DNA from: Desulfuromonadales bacterium
GTDB taxonomy: Bacteria > Desulfobacterota > Desulfuromonadia > Geobacterales > Pseudopelobacteraceae
Length of the DNA stretch: 46,320 nucleotides
Direction: 5' to 3'
Assembly: GCA_013377095.1 (NCBI GenBank)
Contig: JACAAY010000035.1
Location: forward strand, 1 to 46,320
Positions within the stretch are counted from its first letter, which is position 1. Every line of letters begins with the position of its first letter. Positions 1 to 7,179 of this stretch are shown here, in pieces. The notes under the pieces are model-generated. The model saw only the letters and a list, made by a program, of their open reading frames with translations. It had not been told where the DNA came from and did not search any database. A program made the translations under genes and the position numbers.

Positions 1-2000
1 CCCCACGAAGAGTTCGGCGTTGGCGCGCTTGTCCAGTTCGCCGTCGGCCGCGCCCTTGATCAAAATGTCGGTCTGGGCCAGCAGGTCGTTCATCATCTGG
101 ACCATATTATTAAGATTGCCCTTGATGACGTTATATTCGCCCTTGTAGCTGTCGGTGATGGTGGGTGGGATGATGCCCTTGGCAACCTTGTCAACGTAGT
201 CGGCGGTGACGCGCAGCGGGTTGACGATGTTGACGACGGTGTCGTTGACACCACTGACCAGCTGTTTCCAGCCCCCCACGAAGAGTTCGGCGTTGGCGCG
301 CTTGTCCAGTTCGCCGTCGGCCGCGCCCCTGATCAGGATGTCGGTCTGGGCCAGCAGGTCGTTCATCATCTGGACCATGTTATTGAGGTTGTTCTTGATT
401 TCGTTGAAATCGCCGTTGTAGTTATCCATGATCTGGGGAGGAATGTCGCCCTTGGAGATGCGATCAACATATTCGGCGGCAACGTTCAGCGGGCCGATGA
501 CATCATCGAGCGTCTGGTTGACGCCGATGACGATCTTCTGATAATCGCCCTGGTGTTTGGAGGCATCGGCACGGGTGGCAAGCCTACCTTCCGCAGCGGC
601 ATTGGCAAGCATGCCGGCGTCGCTGACAAGAGCATTGATGTTGTCGATGGCGTTGTTAAGGTTGAGCTTGATTTCGTTAAAGTCGCCGTTGTAGTTGTCG
701 GTGATTTTGGGAGGAATGTCGCCCTTGGAGATGCGGTCCACATATTCAGCGGCCACGTTCAGCGGGCCGATGACCGCGTCTAGGCAATCGTTGACGCCAG
801 CAACTACTTTCTGGAAGTCGCCCTGATGTTTAGTCGCATCGGCGCGGGTGGCAAGCTTGCCTTCCACGGCAGCTTTTGAAAGCATATTGGCGTCGGCTAC
901 CAAGGCATTGACAGCCTGGATACAGGTATTGAGGTTGTTCTTGATGGTGTTGAAGTCACCGTTGTAACTGTCGGTGATCTCCGCTGGAATCTCGCCCTTG
1001 GAGATCTTGTCCACATAATCGGCGGCAACGTTCAGCGGGCCGATGACGTCATCGAGCGTCTGGTTGACGCCGGCAACGATCTTCTGGTAATCGCCCTGGT
1101 GCTTGGAAGCATCGGCGCGGGTGGAAAGCTTGCCGTCAGCTGCGGCCTGGGCCAGCATGTTGGCGTCGGCCACCAATGCGTTGATGTTGTCGATGGCGTT
1201 GTTCAGGTTGAGCTTGATTTCGTTGAAATCGCCGTTGTAGTTATCCATGATCTGGGGAGGAATGTCGCCCTTGGAGATGCGATCAACATATTCGGCGGCA
1301 ACGTTCAGCGGGCCGATGACATCATCGAGCGTCTGGTTGACGCCGATGACGATCTTCTGATAATCGCCCTGGTGTTTGGAGGCATCGGCACGGGTGGCAA
1401 GCCTACCTTCCGCAGCGGCATTGGCAAGCATGCCGGCGTCGCTGACAAGAGCATTGATGTTGTCGATGGCGTTGTTCAGGTTGAGCTTGATTTCGTTAAA
1501 GTCGCCGTTGTAGTTGTCCGTGATCTTGGGCGGAATGTCGCCCTTGGAGATGCGGTCAACGTATTCGGCAGCAACGTTCAGCGGGCCGATGACAGAGTCG
1601 AGACAGTCATTGACGCCGGCGACGATTTTCTGGAAGTCTCCCTGATGTTTGGAGGCATCGGCGCGGGTGGCAAGCTTGCCTTCGACAGCAGCTTTTGAAA
1701 GCATGTTGGCATCAGCTACCAGAGCATTGATGTTGTCGATGGCGTTGTTCAGGTTGAGCTTGATCTCGTTGAAATCGCCGTTGTAGTTGTCGGTGATCTT
1801 GGGCGGAATGTCGCCCTTGGAGATGCGGTCAACGTATTCTGCGGCAACATTCAAAGGGCCAATGACCGCATCCAGTGTGTCGTTGACACCGGCAACAATT
1901 TTCTGGAAGTCACCGTGGTGCTTGCTTACGTCAGCGCGGGTAGCCAGTTTGCCCGCAATGGCTGCGTCTGACAGCATGCCGGCATCGCTCACCAATAATT
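1..2000 (-). repeat. Tandem 273-bp coding repeat (91-aa HAMP-like units)
   Basis: The codons for the conserved anchor (V-D-R-I-S-K-G-D or variant) recur at exactly 273-bp steps: 190, 463, 736, 1009, 1282, 1555 and 1828. Another unit is cut by the left edge. There are no length changes, so the array is in perfect register with the reading frame. Positions 394-657 and 1213-1476 (offset 819 bp, three units) look identical by eye. Positions 1-118 and 274-391 are also nearly identical. Other units differ mainly at synonymous positions. This is an internal protein-coding repeat, not a CRISPR or mobile repeat. Confidence 0.9.
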
Positions 2001-2790
2001 TGATCGTATCCACCATCCTCTTCATGGCGGCCATGACACTGCCGGTATCACCGGAAACCAGAGTTATCTCACGGCTGAGATCACCAACCGCAACCAGATT
2101 GGCTATTTCGCCCACCTCTTTCGGGTCAGCGCCCAGCTGCTTCATGACAATCCGGGCAATGAACAGGCCCAATCCGATGGCCAGAAGAATGCCCACTCCC
2201 AGGAGGATGGACATCATAAGTGTGGCATGATTGGCGTCCTTGGTATTTTGATCCGAGGTCAGCTTGGCAGCCTTAACCTTTAAATCCATCAGCTTGTCAA
2301 TGGCATCCTGCTCGACGCGGGAGGCCTTGCCCGCTTCGCCCTGGAGCAGGGCCGTGGCCTCGGCGTCCCTATCCGCCTGCGCCAGACTTATGACCTTGTC
2401 AAGCTGCGTGCGAAAACCCGACTTTGCCTGTTTAAACTCCTCAAACAGCTTGTGCCCTTCATCGGTAAAAAGGGTTTTTTCAAACGTTTCAGTATCCTTG
2501 TCAACGGCTTCACGAAGTTCCTTGATCCGCTCTGAAAATCGTTTCTTGTCTTCCGAACTGCTTGCGGCGATCAGGTCGCGGGCATTCACCCTGATCCTCT
2601 GGAAGGCAACTGAGATATCGGCCATCTGCCCCAGGGGCACGGTCATCTTTTCATACAGCTTGGTATCGGCGTCATCTATTTTTTTGATGTCATAGATGCC
2701 GACTCCTCCGATTACGGCGGCAATCATCGCGACCAGGATAAAACCGGTTAACAGCTTTCCTTTTAATGTCATGTTGTCGAACCACTGCAT
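1..2790 (-). CDS. Methyl-accepting chemotaxis protein with a poly-HAMP repeat array, partial (C-terminus beyond left edge)
   Basis: Open reading frame of 930 codons from ATG at 2790 to the window edge, with no stop. A GAGG-type ribosome site lies just upstream. Residues about 12-33 form a first membrane helix. About 35-185 look like a four-helix-bundle sensor with a charged coiled character. About 190-212 form a second membrane helix, followed by a classical HAMP (GADPKEVGEIANLVAVGDLS). After that come tandem 91-residue HAMP-like modules, each carrying an anchor such as DRISKGDIPPKITDNYNGDF and a GVNDTLDAVIGPLNVAAEY segment. The cytoplasmic MCP signalling hairpin is not in view; it would be expected further left. 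Family knowledge: such receptors pass ligand signals through stacked HAMPs to CheA/CheW. It is last in a row of minus-strand genes (STAS, MBL, CheR, MBL), so it is probably the receptor of that module. The chemoreceptor call rests on architecture and on CheR neighbours, since the signalling domain itself is not seen. Confidence 0.85.
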   Translation of the reverse strand, partial: MQWFDNMTLKGKLLTGFILVAMIAAVIGGVGIYDIKKIDDADTKLYEKMTVPLGQMADISVAFQRIRVNARDLIAASSSEDKKRFSERIKELREAVDKDTETFEKTLFTDEGHKLFEEFKQAKSGFRTQLDKVISLAQADRDAEATALLQGEAGKASRVEQDAIDKLMDLKVKAAKLTSDQNTKDANHATLMMSILLGVGILLAIGLGLFIARIVMKQLGADPKEVGEIANLVAVGDLSREITLVSGDTGSVMAAMKRMVDTIKLLVSDAGMLSDAAIAGKLATRADVSKHHGDFQKIVAGVNDTLDAVIGPLNVAAEYVDRISKGDIPPKITDNYNGDFNEIKLNLNNAIDNINALVADANMLSKAAVEGKLATRADASKHQGDFQKIVAGVNDCLDSVIGPLNVAAEYVDRISKGDIPPKITDNYNGDFNEIKLNLNNAIDNINALVSDAGMLANAAAEGRLATRADASKHQGDYQKIVIGVNQTLDDVIGPLNVAAEYVDRISKGDIPPQIMDNYNGDFNEIKLNLNNAIDNINALVADANMLAQAAADGKLSTRADASKHQGDYQKIVAGVNQTLDDVIGPLNVAADYVDKISKGEIPAEITDSYNGDFNTIKNNLNTCIQAVNALVADANMLSKAAVEGKLATRADATKHQGDFQKVVAGVNDCLDAVIGPLNVAAEYVDRISKGDIPPKITDNYNGDFNEIKLNLNNAIDNINALVSDAGMLANAAAEGRLATRADASKHQGDYQKIVIGVNQTLDDVIGPLNVAAEYVDRISKGDIPPQIMDNYNGDFNEIKNNLNNMVQMMNDLLAQTDILIRGAADGELDKRANAELFVGGWKQLVSGVNDTVVNIVNPLRVTADYVDKVAKGIIPPTITDSYKGEYNVIKGNLNNMVQMMNDLLAQTDILIKGAADGELDKRANAELFVG

Positions 2791-2868
2791 ACGCTGCCTC
2801 CTCATAACGTTTATGTTACCTGCCTGAGCGTTCCGATTGCTCCCTGATCCCGGTTGCTGCTTCCACAA

Positions 2869-3486
2869 TCAGCATCTCCTTTCATGGATTGGAATATTTT
2901 CCGTGTTTTGAATATTGTGCAATGTGGTCAGCAGGATTTCCCGGCACTCACTCAGTATGGGAGCGTCGTGGCCGGAGTAGATCTTGAGGATATCCTTGCC
3001 GGCTATCCTGCAAAGCGCCTCGACATATTCCGGGGAGTACAGCTCCCCCGGCCAGCGCACCCGCACCTGCGTATCACCCGCAAAGAGCGCTTTTTCGGAA
3101 GGAGCGTAGAGACAGATGGAGTCCGAGGAATGGTTGGGGGTGTGCAGCACTTCCAGAAAGTCATCGCCCGCCTTGATGAACTGGCCATCATGAAGGCGCT
3201 CATCAACTCCGTTACCCTCGCTGAAGGCCATTACACGGGCGTTGTACCGTTTTTTGATCTCCTTGACCGCGCCGGAGTGGTCAAAATGGTTGTGGGTCAG
3301 AATGATCTGTTCAACTGCTATCTTGCCGAACCCGGTGGAAAGCCGCTCAATCTCATCGAGAACAAACGCGTCGGTTCCGGGATCGATAATGGTGTTGATA
3401 TCTTCGATATGGTTCCAGTCCCCAAGTATCAGATATGAGTTACAACTGTAGATCCTGTCATTTCTCACCAAGGGAATGATTCTCAC
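2869..3486 (-). CDS. MBL-fold metallo-hydrolase/sensor protein (intact metal site), paralogue 1
   Basis: 205 residues from GTG at 3486, preceded by a G-rich ribosome site. The metallo-beta-lactamase fold is shown by THNHFDHSG (His65, His67, Asp69, His70), LHTPNHS (His119), FAGDT (Asp138) and YSGHD (His173). These are the complete HxHxDH-H-D-H metal ligands. The protein is the size of a single MBL domain with no fused flavodoxin or rubredoxin. It is a clear paralogue of the gene at 4159-4773: same length, shared CNSYLILGDWN and NTIIDPG segments. Only 5 bp separate it from the CheR-like gene upstream, and the chemoreceptor follows, so co-transcription is very likely. Established knowledge: MBL proteins include hydrolases and diiron oxygen sensors coupled to chemotaxis (ODP-type). 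The substrate or ligand here is unknown, and the sensing role is inferred from context. Confidence 0.85.
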   Translation of the reverse strand: MRIIPLVRNDRIYSCNSYLILGDWNHIEDINTIIDPGTDAFVLDEIERLSTGFGKIAVEQIILTHNHFDHSGAVKEIKKRYNARVMAFSEGNGVDERLHDGQFIKAGDDFLEVLHTPNHSSDSICLYAPSEKALFAGDTQVRVRWPGELYSPEYVEALCRIAGKDILKIYSGHDAPILSECREILLTTLHNIQNTENIPIHERRC

Positions 3487-3491
3487 GACGG

Positions 3492-4100
3492 TTACCCCCC
3501 CACCTTCTTGTACAGTTGGGCGTCCGGAACAACCTGGGTAAAGAGGTGGGCAACCTCCTGAGGCAGCTTCTGGGTGTTCTCATTGGCCAGATAGCCACCG
3601 GGGGCCAGCGCCCTGTGGAACATCTTGAACACCTCGACCCGTTCCGGATACTGGAAATGCAGCATGACGTTCTTGCAGACGATCAGGCAGTAATCCTCTC
3701 CAACCGGCTTGTAGGAAAGCAGATCGTGATACTGGAAGTTGACCCGGCTGCGCAGCAGTTCCACAACCCGTGAATGGCCGGTCTGGTCGGCTTTTTCGAA
3801 ATACTTTGCGCGCAGTTCTGCTGGGGTTCGTTGCAGTTCCTCATCCGGGTACACGGCCGCCTTGACCACATCACCGAAGTTATTGGCGCTGTCGTAATCG
3901 GTGGCATCGATCCTGAGGTTTTTGTACCCGAAGTGATTCATCTTCTCGGCAAAGATCATGGCGATGGTATAGGTTTCCTGTCCCAGTGCGCTGCCGGCGT
4001 CCCAAATCTTGATCCGACTGCGACCGCTGGCATAGGGGATCATATGATCAGCTGCATATTCCAGTGTTGGTTGGTCACGCATAAAAAAGGTAAAAGCCAT
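3492..4100 (-). CDS. Minimal CheR-type SAM-dependent methyltransferase (catalytic domain only)
   Basis: 202 residues from ATG at 4100 (AAAGGA a few bases upstream). The SAM-binding loop reads WDAGSALGQETYTIAM, matching the CheR pattern W-x-A-G-x-x-x-G-x-E-x-Y. Later motifs IDATDYD and CKNVMLHFQYPERV, then LAPGGYLANEN, match CheR motifs. The usual N-terminal helical domain that recognises receptor methylation helices is missing: the protein opens at the TFFMRD linker (CheR proteins normally have about 270-290 residues). It lies between two MBL genes and just upstream of the chemoreceptor, so its target is probably that receptor or a protein of the module. A second, full-length CheR is encoded at 12207-13055. 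Confidence 0.85.
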   Translation of the reverse strand: MAFTFFMRDQPTLEYAADHMIPYASGRSRIKIWDAGSALGQETYTIAMIFAEKMNHFGYKNLRIDATDYDSANNFGDVVKAAVYPDEELQRTPAELRAKYFEKADQTGHSRVVELLRSRVNFQYHDLLSYKPVGEDYCLIVCKNVMLHFQYPERVEVFKMFHRALAPGGYLANENTQKLPQEVAHLFTQVVPDAQLYKKVGG

Positions 4101-4158
4101 TGACAGATCCTTTCAGTTTCACTGTTTCTCTAAATATGGTTGTGTTCAGTGCGGGCAT

Positions 4159-4773
4159 TTAGAAGCCCCTTTCATCCACCACGATGCTGTGCCGGCAGAT
4201 GGTTTGCACGGACTGAATGATTAGCTCCTGGCAATCGCTGGTTATGGGCTGGTCGTGACAGGAGTAAATCTTGAGTATGTCGCGACAGGCGATTTTAAAC
4301 AGCGCATCAACATAGCTGCGGGGATAGATCTTATTCGATCGGTTGACCTGCAACTCCGTGTCACCTGAAAAAAGCGTCTTTTCAGACGGCGCGTACAGAC
4401 AGATGGAGTCCGGCGAATGGCCCGGTGTGTGGAGCACCTCAAGAACATCGTCACCCGCCTTTATGAGCTGTCCATCGCTGAGACGTTCATCGATTTCAGG
4501 TCCGTCACCGTAGGCCAGAATCCTGGCATTGAAACGTTCCCTGAGCGCCAGGGATGCCCCTATGTGCTCGTCAGGGTTGTGGGTCAAAATCACCTGCGTC
4601 ACCGGAAGTCTGCCGAATCCCTTGGAAAGCTTCTCGATCTCCAGGAGTACGAACAAGTCATTACCGGGATCGATGATGGTATTTACGTCGCTGGACCGGT
4701 TCCAGTCCCCAAGGATAAGGTAGGAGTTGCATCTGTTGACCCGGTCATTCCGTTTCAAATTAATGATCTTCAA
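4159..4773 (-). CDS. MBL-fold protein with degenerate metal site, paralogue 2
   Basis: A longer open frame exists upstream, but TTG at 4773 is preferred. It gives 204 residues beginning MKIINLKRND, which aligns end to end with the paralogue at 2869-3486 (MRIIPLVRND), and a similar G-rich GGGGGTAACC ribosome region precedes both. The start overlaps the STAS gene end by 14 bp. The first metal motif reads THNPDEHIG instead of THNHFDHSG. His65 and His70 remain, but His67 is Pro and Asp69 is Glu. LHTPGHS (His119), FSGDT (Asp138) and YSCHD (His173) remain. It may bind one metal, use a different site, or be a non-catalytic partner or sensor. It is otherwise uninterrupted and well conserved, so probably functional. 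Confidence 0.8.
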   Translation of the reverse strand: MKIINLKRNDRVNRCNSYLILGDWNRSSDVNTIIDPGNDLFVLLEIEKLSKGFGRLPVTQVILTHNPDEHIGASLALRERFNARILAYGDGPEIDERLSDGQLIKAGDDVLEVLHTPGHSPDSICLYAPSEKTLFSGDTELQVNRSNKIYPRSYVDALFKIACRDILKIYSCHDQPITSDCQELIIQSVQTICRHSIVVDERGF

Positions 4774-5227
4774 AGCGGTTACCCCCGATCGTTTTCCCAA
4801 CCGGCAAACTCGACTCACCGGAAGCACTGTTGGATGACGTTTTCTGCTCTTCCACCATGGGGCACATATCTGTCCATACACAGCCGTAATGAGAGTCTTT
4901 GGCGCACTTTGAACGGTGTTGATAGTCATTCGATACGATTGTGTCGCGAATAACCGCATGGGTGTGTCCGATTATGCGGAGATTCTTGCCACTGAGCGGC
5001 AGGGTCCGGTGGCAGATGCAAATCAGCTTAAGACCCGCAAAATCGATTTCCGTTATGCCGGACAGATCAAGTACATTTTCTTTTTTGTCAAACACCGAGC
5101 TCAAATGAAACAGTACTTCACCGACGTTGTCAGATGTCAGCGCCCCTGACAAACGTATGGCCTGAGAAAGCTCATTGCCGGTGACCGACTCAATCTGGAG
5201 AGTGTATTCGCCCATTTCCGCTGCCAT
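4760..5227 (-). CDS. STAS-domain protein with C-terminal cysteine-containing tail
   Basis: 155 residues. Residues about 7-105 have the STAS fold pattern: IRLSGALTSDNVGEVLFHL, then VLDLSGITEIDFAGLKLIC. The anti-sigma antagonist phospho-site would be Ser or Thr where this protein has IDFAG, so the usual serine switch is absent. The tail holds three cysteines (CAKDSHYGC, then DMC) and a Ser-rich end. Family role: protein-protein scaffold or antagonist in partner-switching or chemosensory systems. It is the first gene of a probable operon (STAS, MBL, CheR, MBL, MCP) and is preceded by a sigma-54 promoter candidate. The start could be ATG 5227 or the in-frame ATG five codons later (MGEYTLQ). The partner is unknown. 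Confidence 0.75.
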   Translation of the reverse strand: MAAEMGEYTLQIESVTGNELSQAIRLSGALTSDNVGEVLFHLSSVFDKKENVLDLSGITEIDFAGLKLICICHRTLPLSGKNLRIIGHTHAVIRDTIVSNDYQHRSKCAKDSHYGCVWTDMCPMVEEQKTSSNSASGESSLPVGKTIGGNRFEDH

Positions 5228-5294
5228 CCTTTTTGATGCGACAGTTCAATGCACAACAGATTCAATTAACCGTTCTTCAGGATTCATGCCACAA

Positions 5295-5308
5295 GCACAT
5301 GAACGCCC
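5295..5308 (-). promoter_or_regulatory. Candidate sigma-54 promoter (-24 GG / -12 GC) for the STAS-MBL-CheR-MBL-MCP operon
   Basis: On the minus strand the sequence TGTGGGCGTTCATGTGCTTG has GG and GC separated by exactly 10 bases, as sigma-54 requires, about 70 bp before the STAS start. The flanking bases only partly match TGGCAC-N5-TTGCA. A second, poorer match (TGGCATGAATCCTGAA) lies nearby at about 5276-5291. Support comes from the neighbouring sigma-54 activator gene and from palindromic sites about 100-140 bp upstream. Confidence 0.4.
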
Positions 5309-5397
5309 ACAAACAATTAATAATCCTTATTTCCAGACAGTTAGAGCTGAGTGACGTACAGGAAGGAGCCGGAGGGGGAAGAGGGCACAGCGCAACA

Positions 5398-5446
5398 CGC
5401 GACACTTCCGTATGCGACACCTGCTACAAAAGTGTCGCATGCGACA
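5398..5446. promoter_or_regulatory. Palindromic TGTCGCATGCGACA site plus two half-sites (candidate upstream activator sequences)
   Basis: A perfect 14-bp palindrome TGTCGCATGCGACA lies at 5433-5446. Further TGCGACA or GCGACA half-sites lie at 5413-5419 and 5398-5404. They sit directly downstream of the sigma-54 activator gene and about 100-140 bp upstream of the candidate -24/-12 promoter, the usual place for enhancer sites. A lone TGCGACA also occurs near 5237 by the STAS ribosome site. The palindrome is followed on the minus strand by CTTTTG, so a weak terminator is an alternative reading. Confidence 0.5.
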
Positions 5447-5463
5447 TGGCCGACGGTAGATGA

Positions 5464-7179
5464 TCAGGGAGTGACTTTGAGGTCGGGATTTTCGTTGATC
5501 CAGCGGTAAATAGTACAGCGGCTGACACCCAACAGGCGGGCTGCCTTGGCCTTGTTGCCGCCTGCCTGTTTAAGGGCTTCATCAAGCGACATGCCGGAAA
5601 CGGGCAGGGGGGTCGGTTGTTCAGATGGGTTCTCGTCGCAGATTTCATTGATAAAATCCTGGGGAAGATGTTCCACGGAGATCATGCCCGAGGGGCAGAG
5701 CACCGCCGCATGCTCGATGGCGTGTTCCAGCTCGCGCACGTTTCCGGGCCAAGGGTGATGCATGAAGAGATCCATCACCTGCGGGGACACACCCGTAAAT
5801 GGCCGTTGAAACTTTATGCCGAATTTATTGAGAAAGTGCTCTGTCAAGAGCGGAATGTCATCCCGGCGTTCCCTCAGTGGCGGAATGATCAGGCGTACCA
5901 CGTTCAAGCGGTAATACAGGTCGTGCCGAAATATTCCGAGACGGACCTTTTCCACAAGGTCCTGATTGGTTGCCGCGACAACCCGCACATCGACCTTGAT
6001 GGGTGTGGATGCGCCGACCGGCTCGAACTCCTGCTCCTGCAGCACTCGCAGCAACCGCATCTGCATGGCGGAAGAGATATCGCCGATCTCATCCAGAAAA
6101 ATCGTGCCTCCGTCCGCCAACTGAAACCGGCCGGTACGGGCCGCCATCGCGCCGGTGTAAGCTCCACGAACATGGCCGAACAACTCGCTTTCCAGCAGAT
6201 GCTCCGACAGGGCGGAGCAGTTGACCTTGACAAAGGGCTTGTCGTAGCGGACTCCCTGATGATGCAATGCATCCGCAACCAACTCCTTGCCGGTTCCGCT
6301 CTCGCCGTTGATCAAAACCGTCGTCTGAACATTGGCCAGCGCCTCTATCAGAGTGTACATGCGCTGCATGGCACTGTTTCTGCCCACGATGCCGCCAAAG
6401 CCGCTTTGTCGGTGCACCTGTTTTTCCAGATGCACCAACTCGGTTTCGTCGCGCAGTATGGCCACGGCTCCATCGATACGGCCGTCACTCTCGATCACCG
6501 GCGATGTACTCAGGCTGAAAACCCTTAGTACGCCGTTCTTGCGGAAACATTCCAGGCGACGGAAGTTACGCGGCATACCATCGCTGAGCACACTGAGCAT
6601 AATATCCCGGCATGTTTTTTTGCAGCCCGTGTCAATTGATCGGATTGCCATACCCAGGTGGTCGGCAACATAACCGCAGGAACCCATGGCAGCCTCGTTG
6701 GCCCTGACAAGACAACCGTCGCGGTCAATCAGAATGATGCTGTCCGATGCGCTGCGGAAGATGGCATCCAGATTGGCCTGTTTGCGTCTGTCTTCCTCCA
6801 CCAGTCGTTTGCTGAGCAGGGCGCGCCGTGCTGTCCCCATGATCTGGTAGGGAGTAAAAGGCTTGATGAGATAATCAAACGCCCCCAGCCTGAGCGCTTC
6901 GGCGGCAGATTCCACATTGGGATTCCCGGTAATCAGCACCACCTGGACATGCTGGTCGTGCTCCCGGATCTGACGCAACAGCTCAATGCCGTTTCCCTTG
7001 CCGAGACAGATATCAACAAGGATCAGGTCATAGGTTTTACCGGAGAGGAACGTTTCGGCGGCGACGACATCCGATGCGCAGTCCACGAAAAAACCTTCCC
7101 GCTCCAGATAGGTCTTCAGCAGAGACTGTATGGACTCTTCATCGTCAACAACAAGAGCCAGGGGAAGCACGATGGTCAT
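5464..7179 (-). CDS. Sigma-54-dependent response regulator (REC-PAS-AAA+-Fis HTH)
   Basis: 571 residues. Receiver about 5-120 with VDDEES and phospho-acceptor Asp56 (LILVDICLG). PAS about 128-250. AAA+ about 268-490 with Walker A GESGTGKELVA, the sigma-54 contact loop GAYTGA (GAFTGA variant), LDEIGD Walker B and the arginine-finger region RLNV. The C-terminal Fis-type helix-turn-helix includes GGNKAKAARLLGVSRCTIYRW. It activates RNA polymerase holding sigma-54 by ATP hydrolysis when phosphorylated. The ATG overlaps the stop of the upstream hybrid kinase by 4 bp (ATGA), so that kinase is the likely partner. The next genes downstream follow a 236-bp gap with palindromic sites, their probable target. 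A PAS between receiver and AAA+ is less usual and suggests a second input. Confidence 0.95.
   Translation of the reverse strand: MTIVLPLALVVDDEESIQSLLKTYLEREGFFVDCASDVVAAETFLSGKTYDLILVDICLGKGNGIELLRQIREHDQHVQVVLITGNPNVESAAEALRLGAFDYLIKPFTPYQIMGTARRALLSKRLVEEDRRKQANLDAIFRSASDSIILIDRDGCLVRANEAAMGSCGYVADHLGMAIRSIDTGCKKTCRDIMLSVLSDGMPRNFRRLECFRKNGVLRVFSLSTSPVIESDGRIDGAVAILRDETELVHLEKQVHRQSGFGGIVGRNSAMQRMYTLIEALANVQTTVLINGESGTGKELVADALHHQGVRYDKPFVKVNCSALSEHLLESELFGHVRGAYTGAMAARTGRFQLADGGTIFLDEIGDISSAMQMRLLRVLQEQEFEPVGASTPIKVDVRVVAATNQDLVEKVRLGIFRHDLYYRLNVVRLIIPPLRERRDDIPLLTEHFLNKFGIKFQRPFTGVSPQVMDLFMHHPWPGNVRELEHAIEHAAVLCPSGMISVEHLPQDFINEICDENPSEQPTPLPVSGMSLDEALKQAGGNKAKAARLLGVSRCTIYRWINENPDLKVTP

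Noticed and set aside
1..1960. Regular repeats resembling a CRISPR or satellite array, and a plus-strand open frame at 1099-1698
   Set aside because: The 273-bp period is in frame with a minus-strand chemoreceptor and encodes HAMP-like units; the plus-strand frames are shadows of the repeat.
3242..3451. Plus-strand frames opposite the MBL, kinase and helicase genes throughout
   Set aside because: They lack ribosome sites and family motifs and mirror the codon bias of the true minus-strand genes.
5433..5446. Palindrome as terminator of the sigma-54 regulator gene
   Set aside because: Only a 4-nt loop and a short T-run (CTTTTG); repeated half-sites fit an activator site better, though a dual role is not excluded.
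5233..5463. Small plus-strand gene in the sigma-54 gap
   Set aside because: No ribosome site, no recognisable family, and it overlaps the palindromic sites and promoter candidate.
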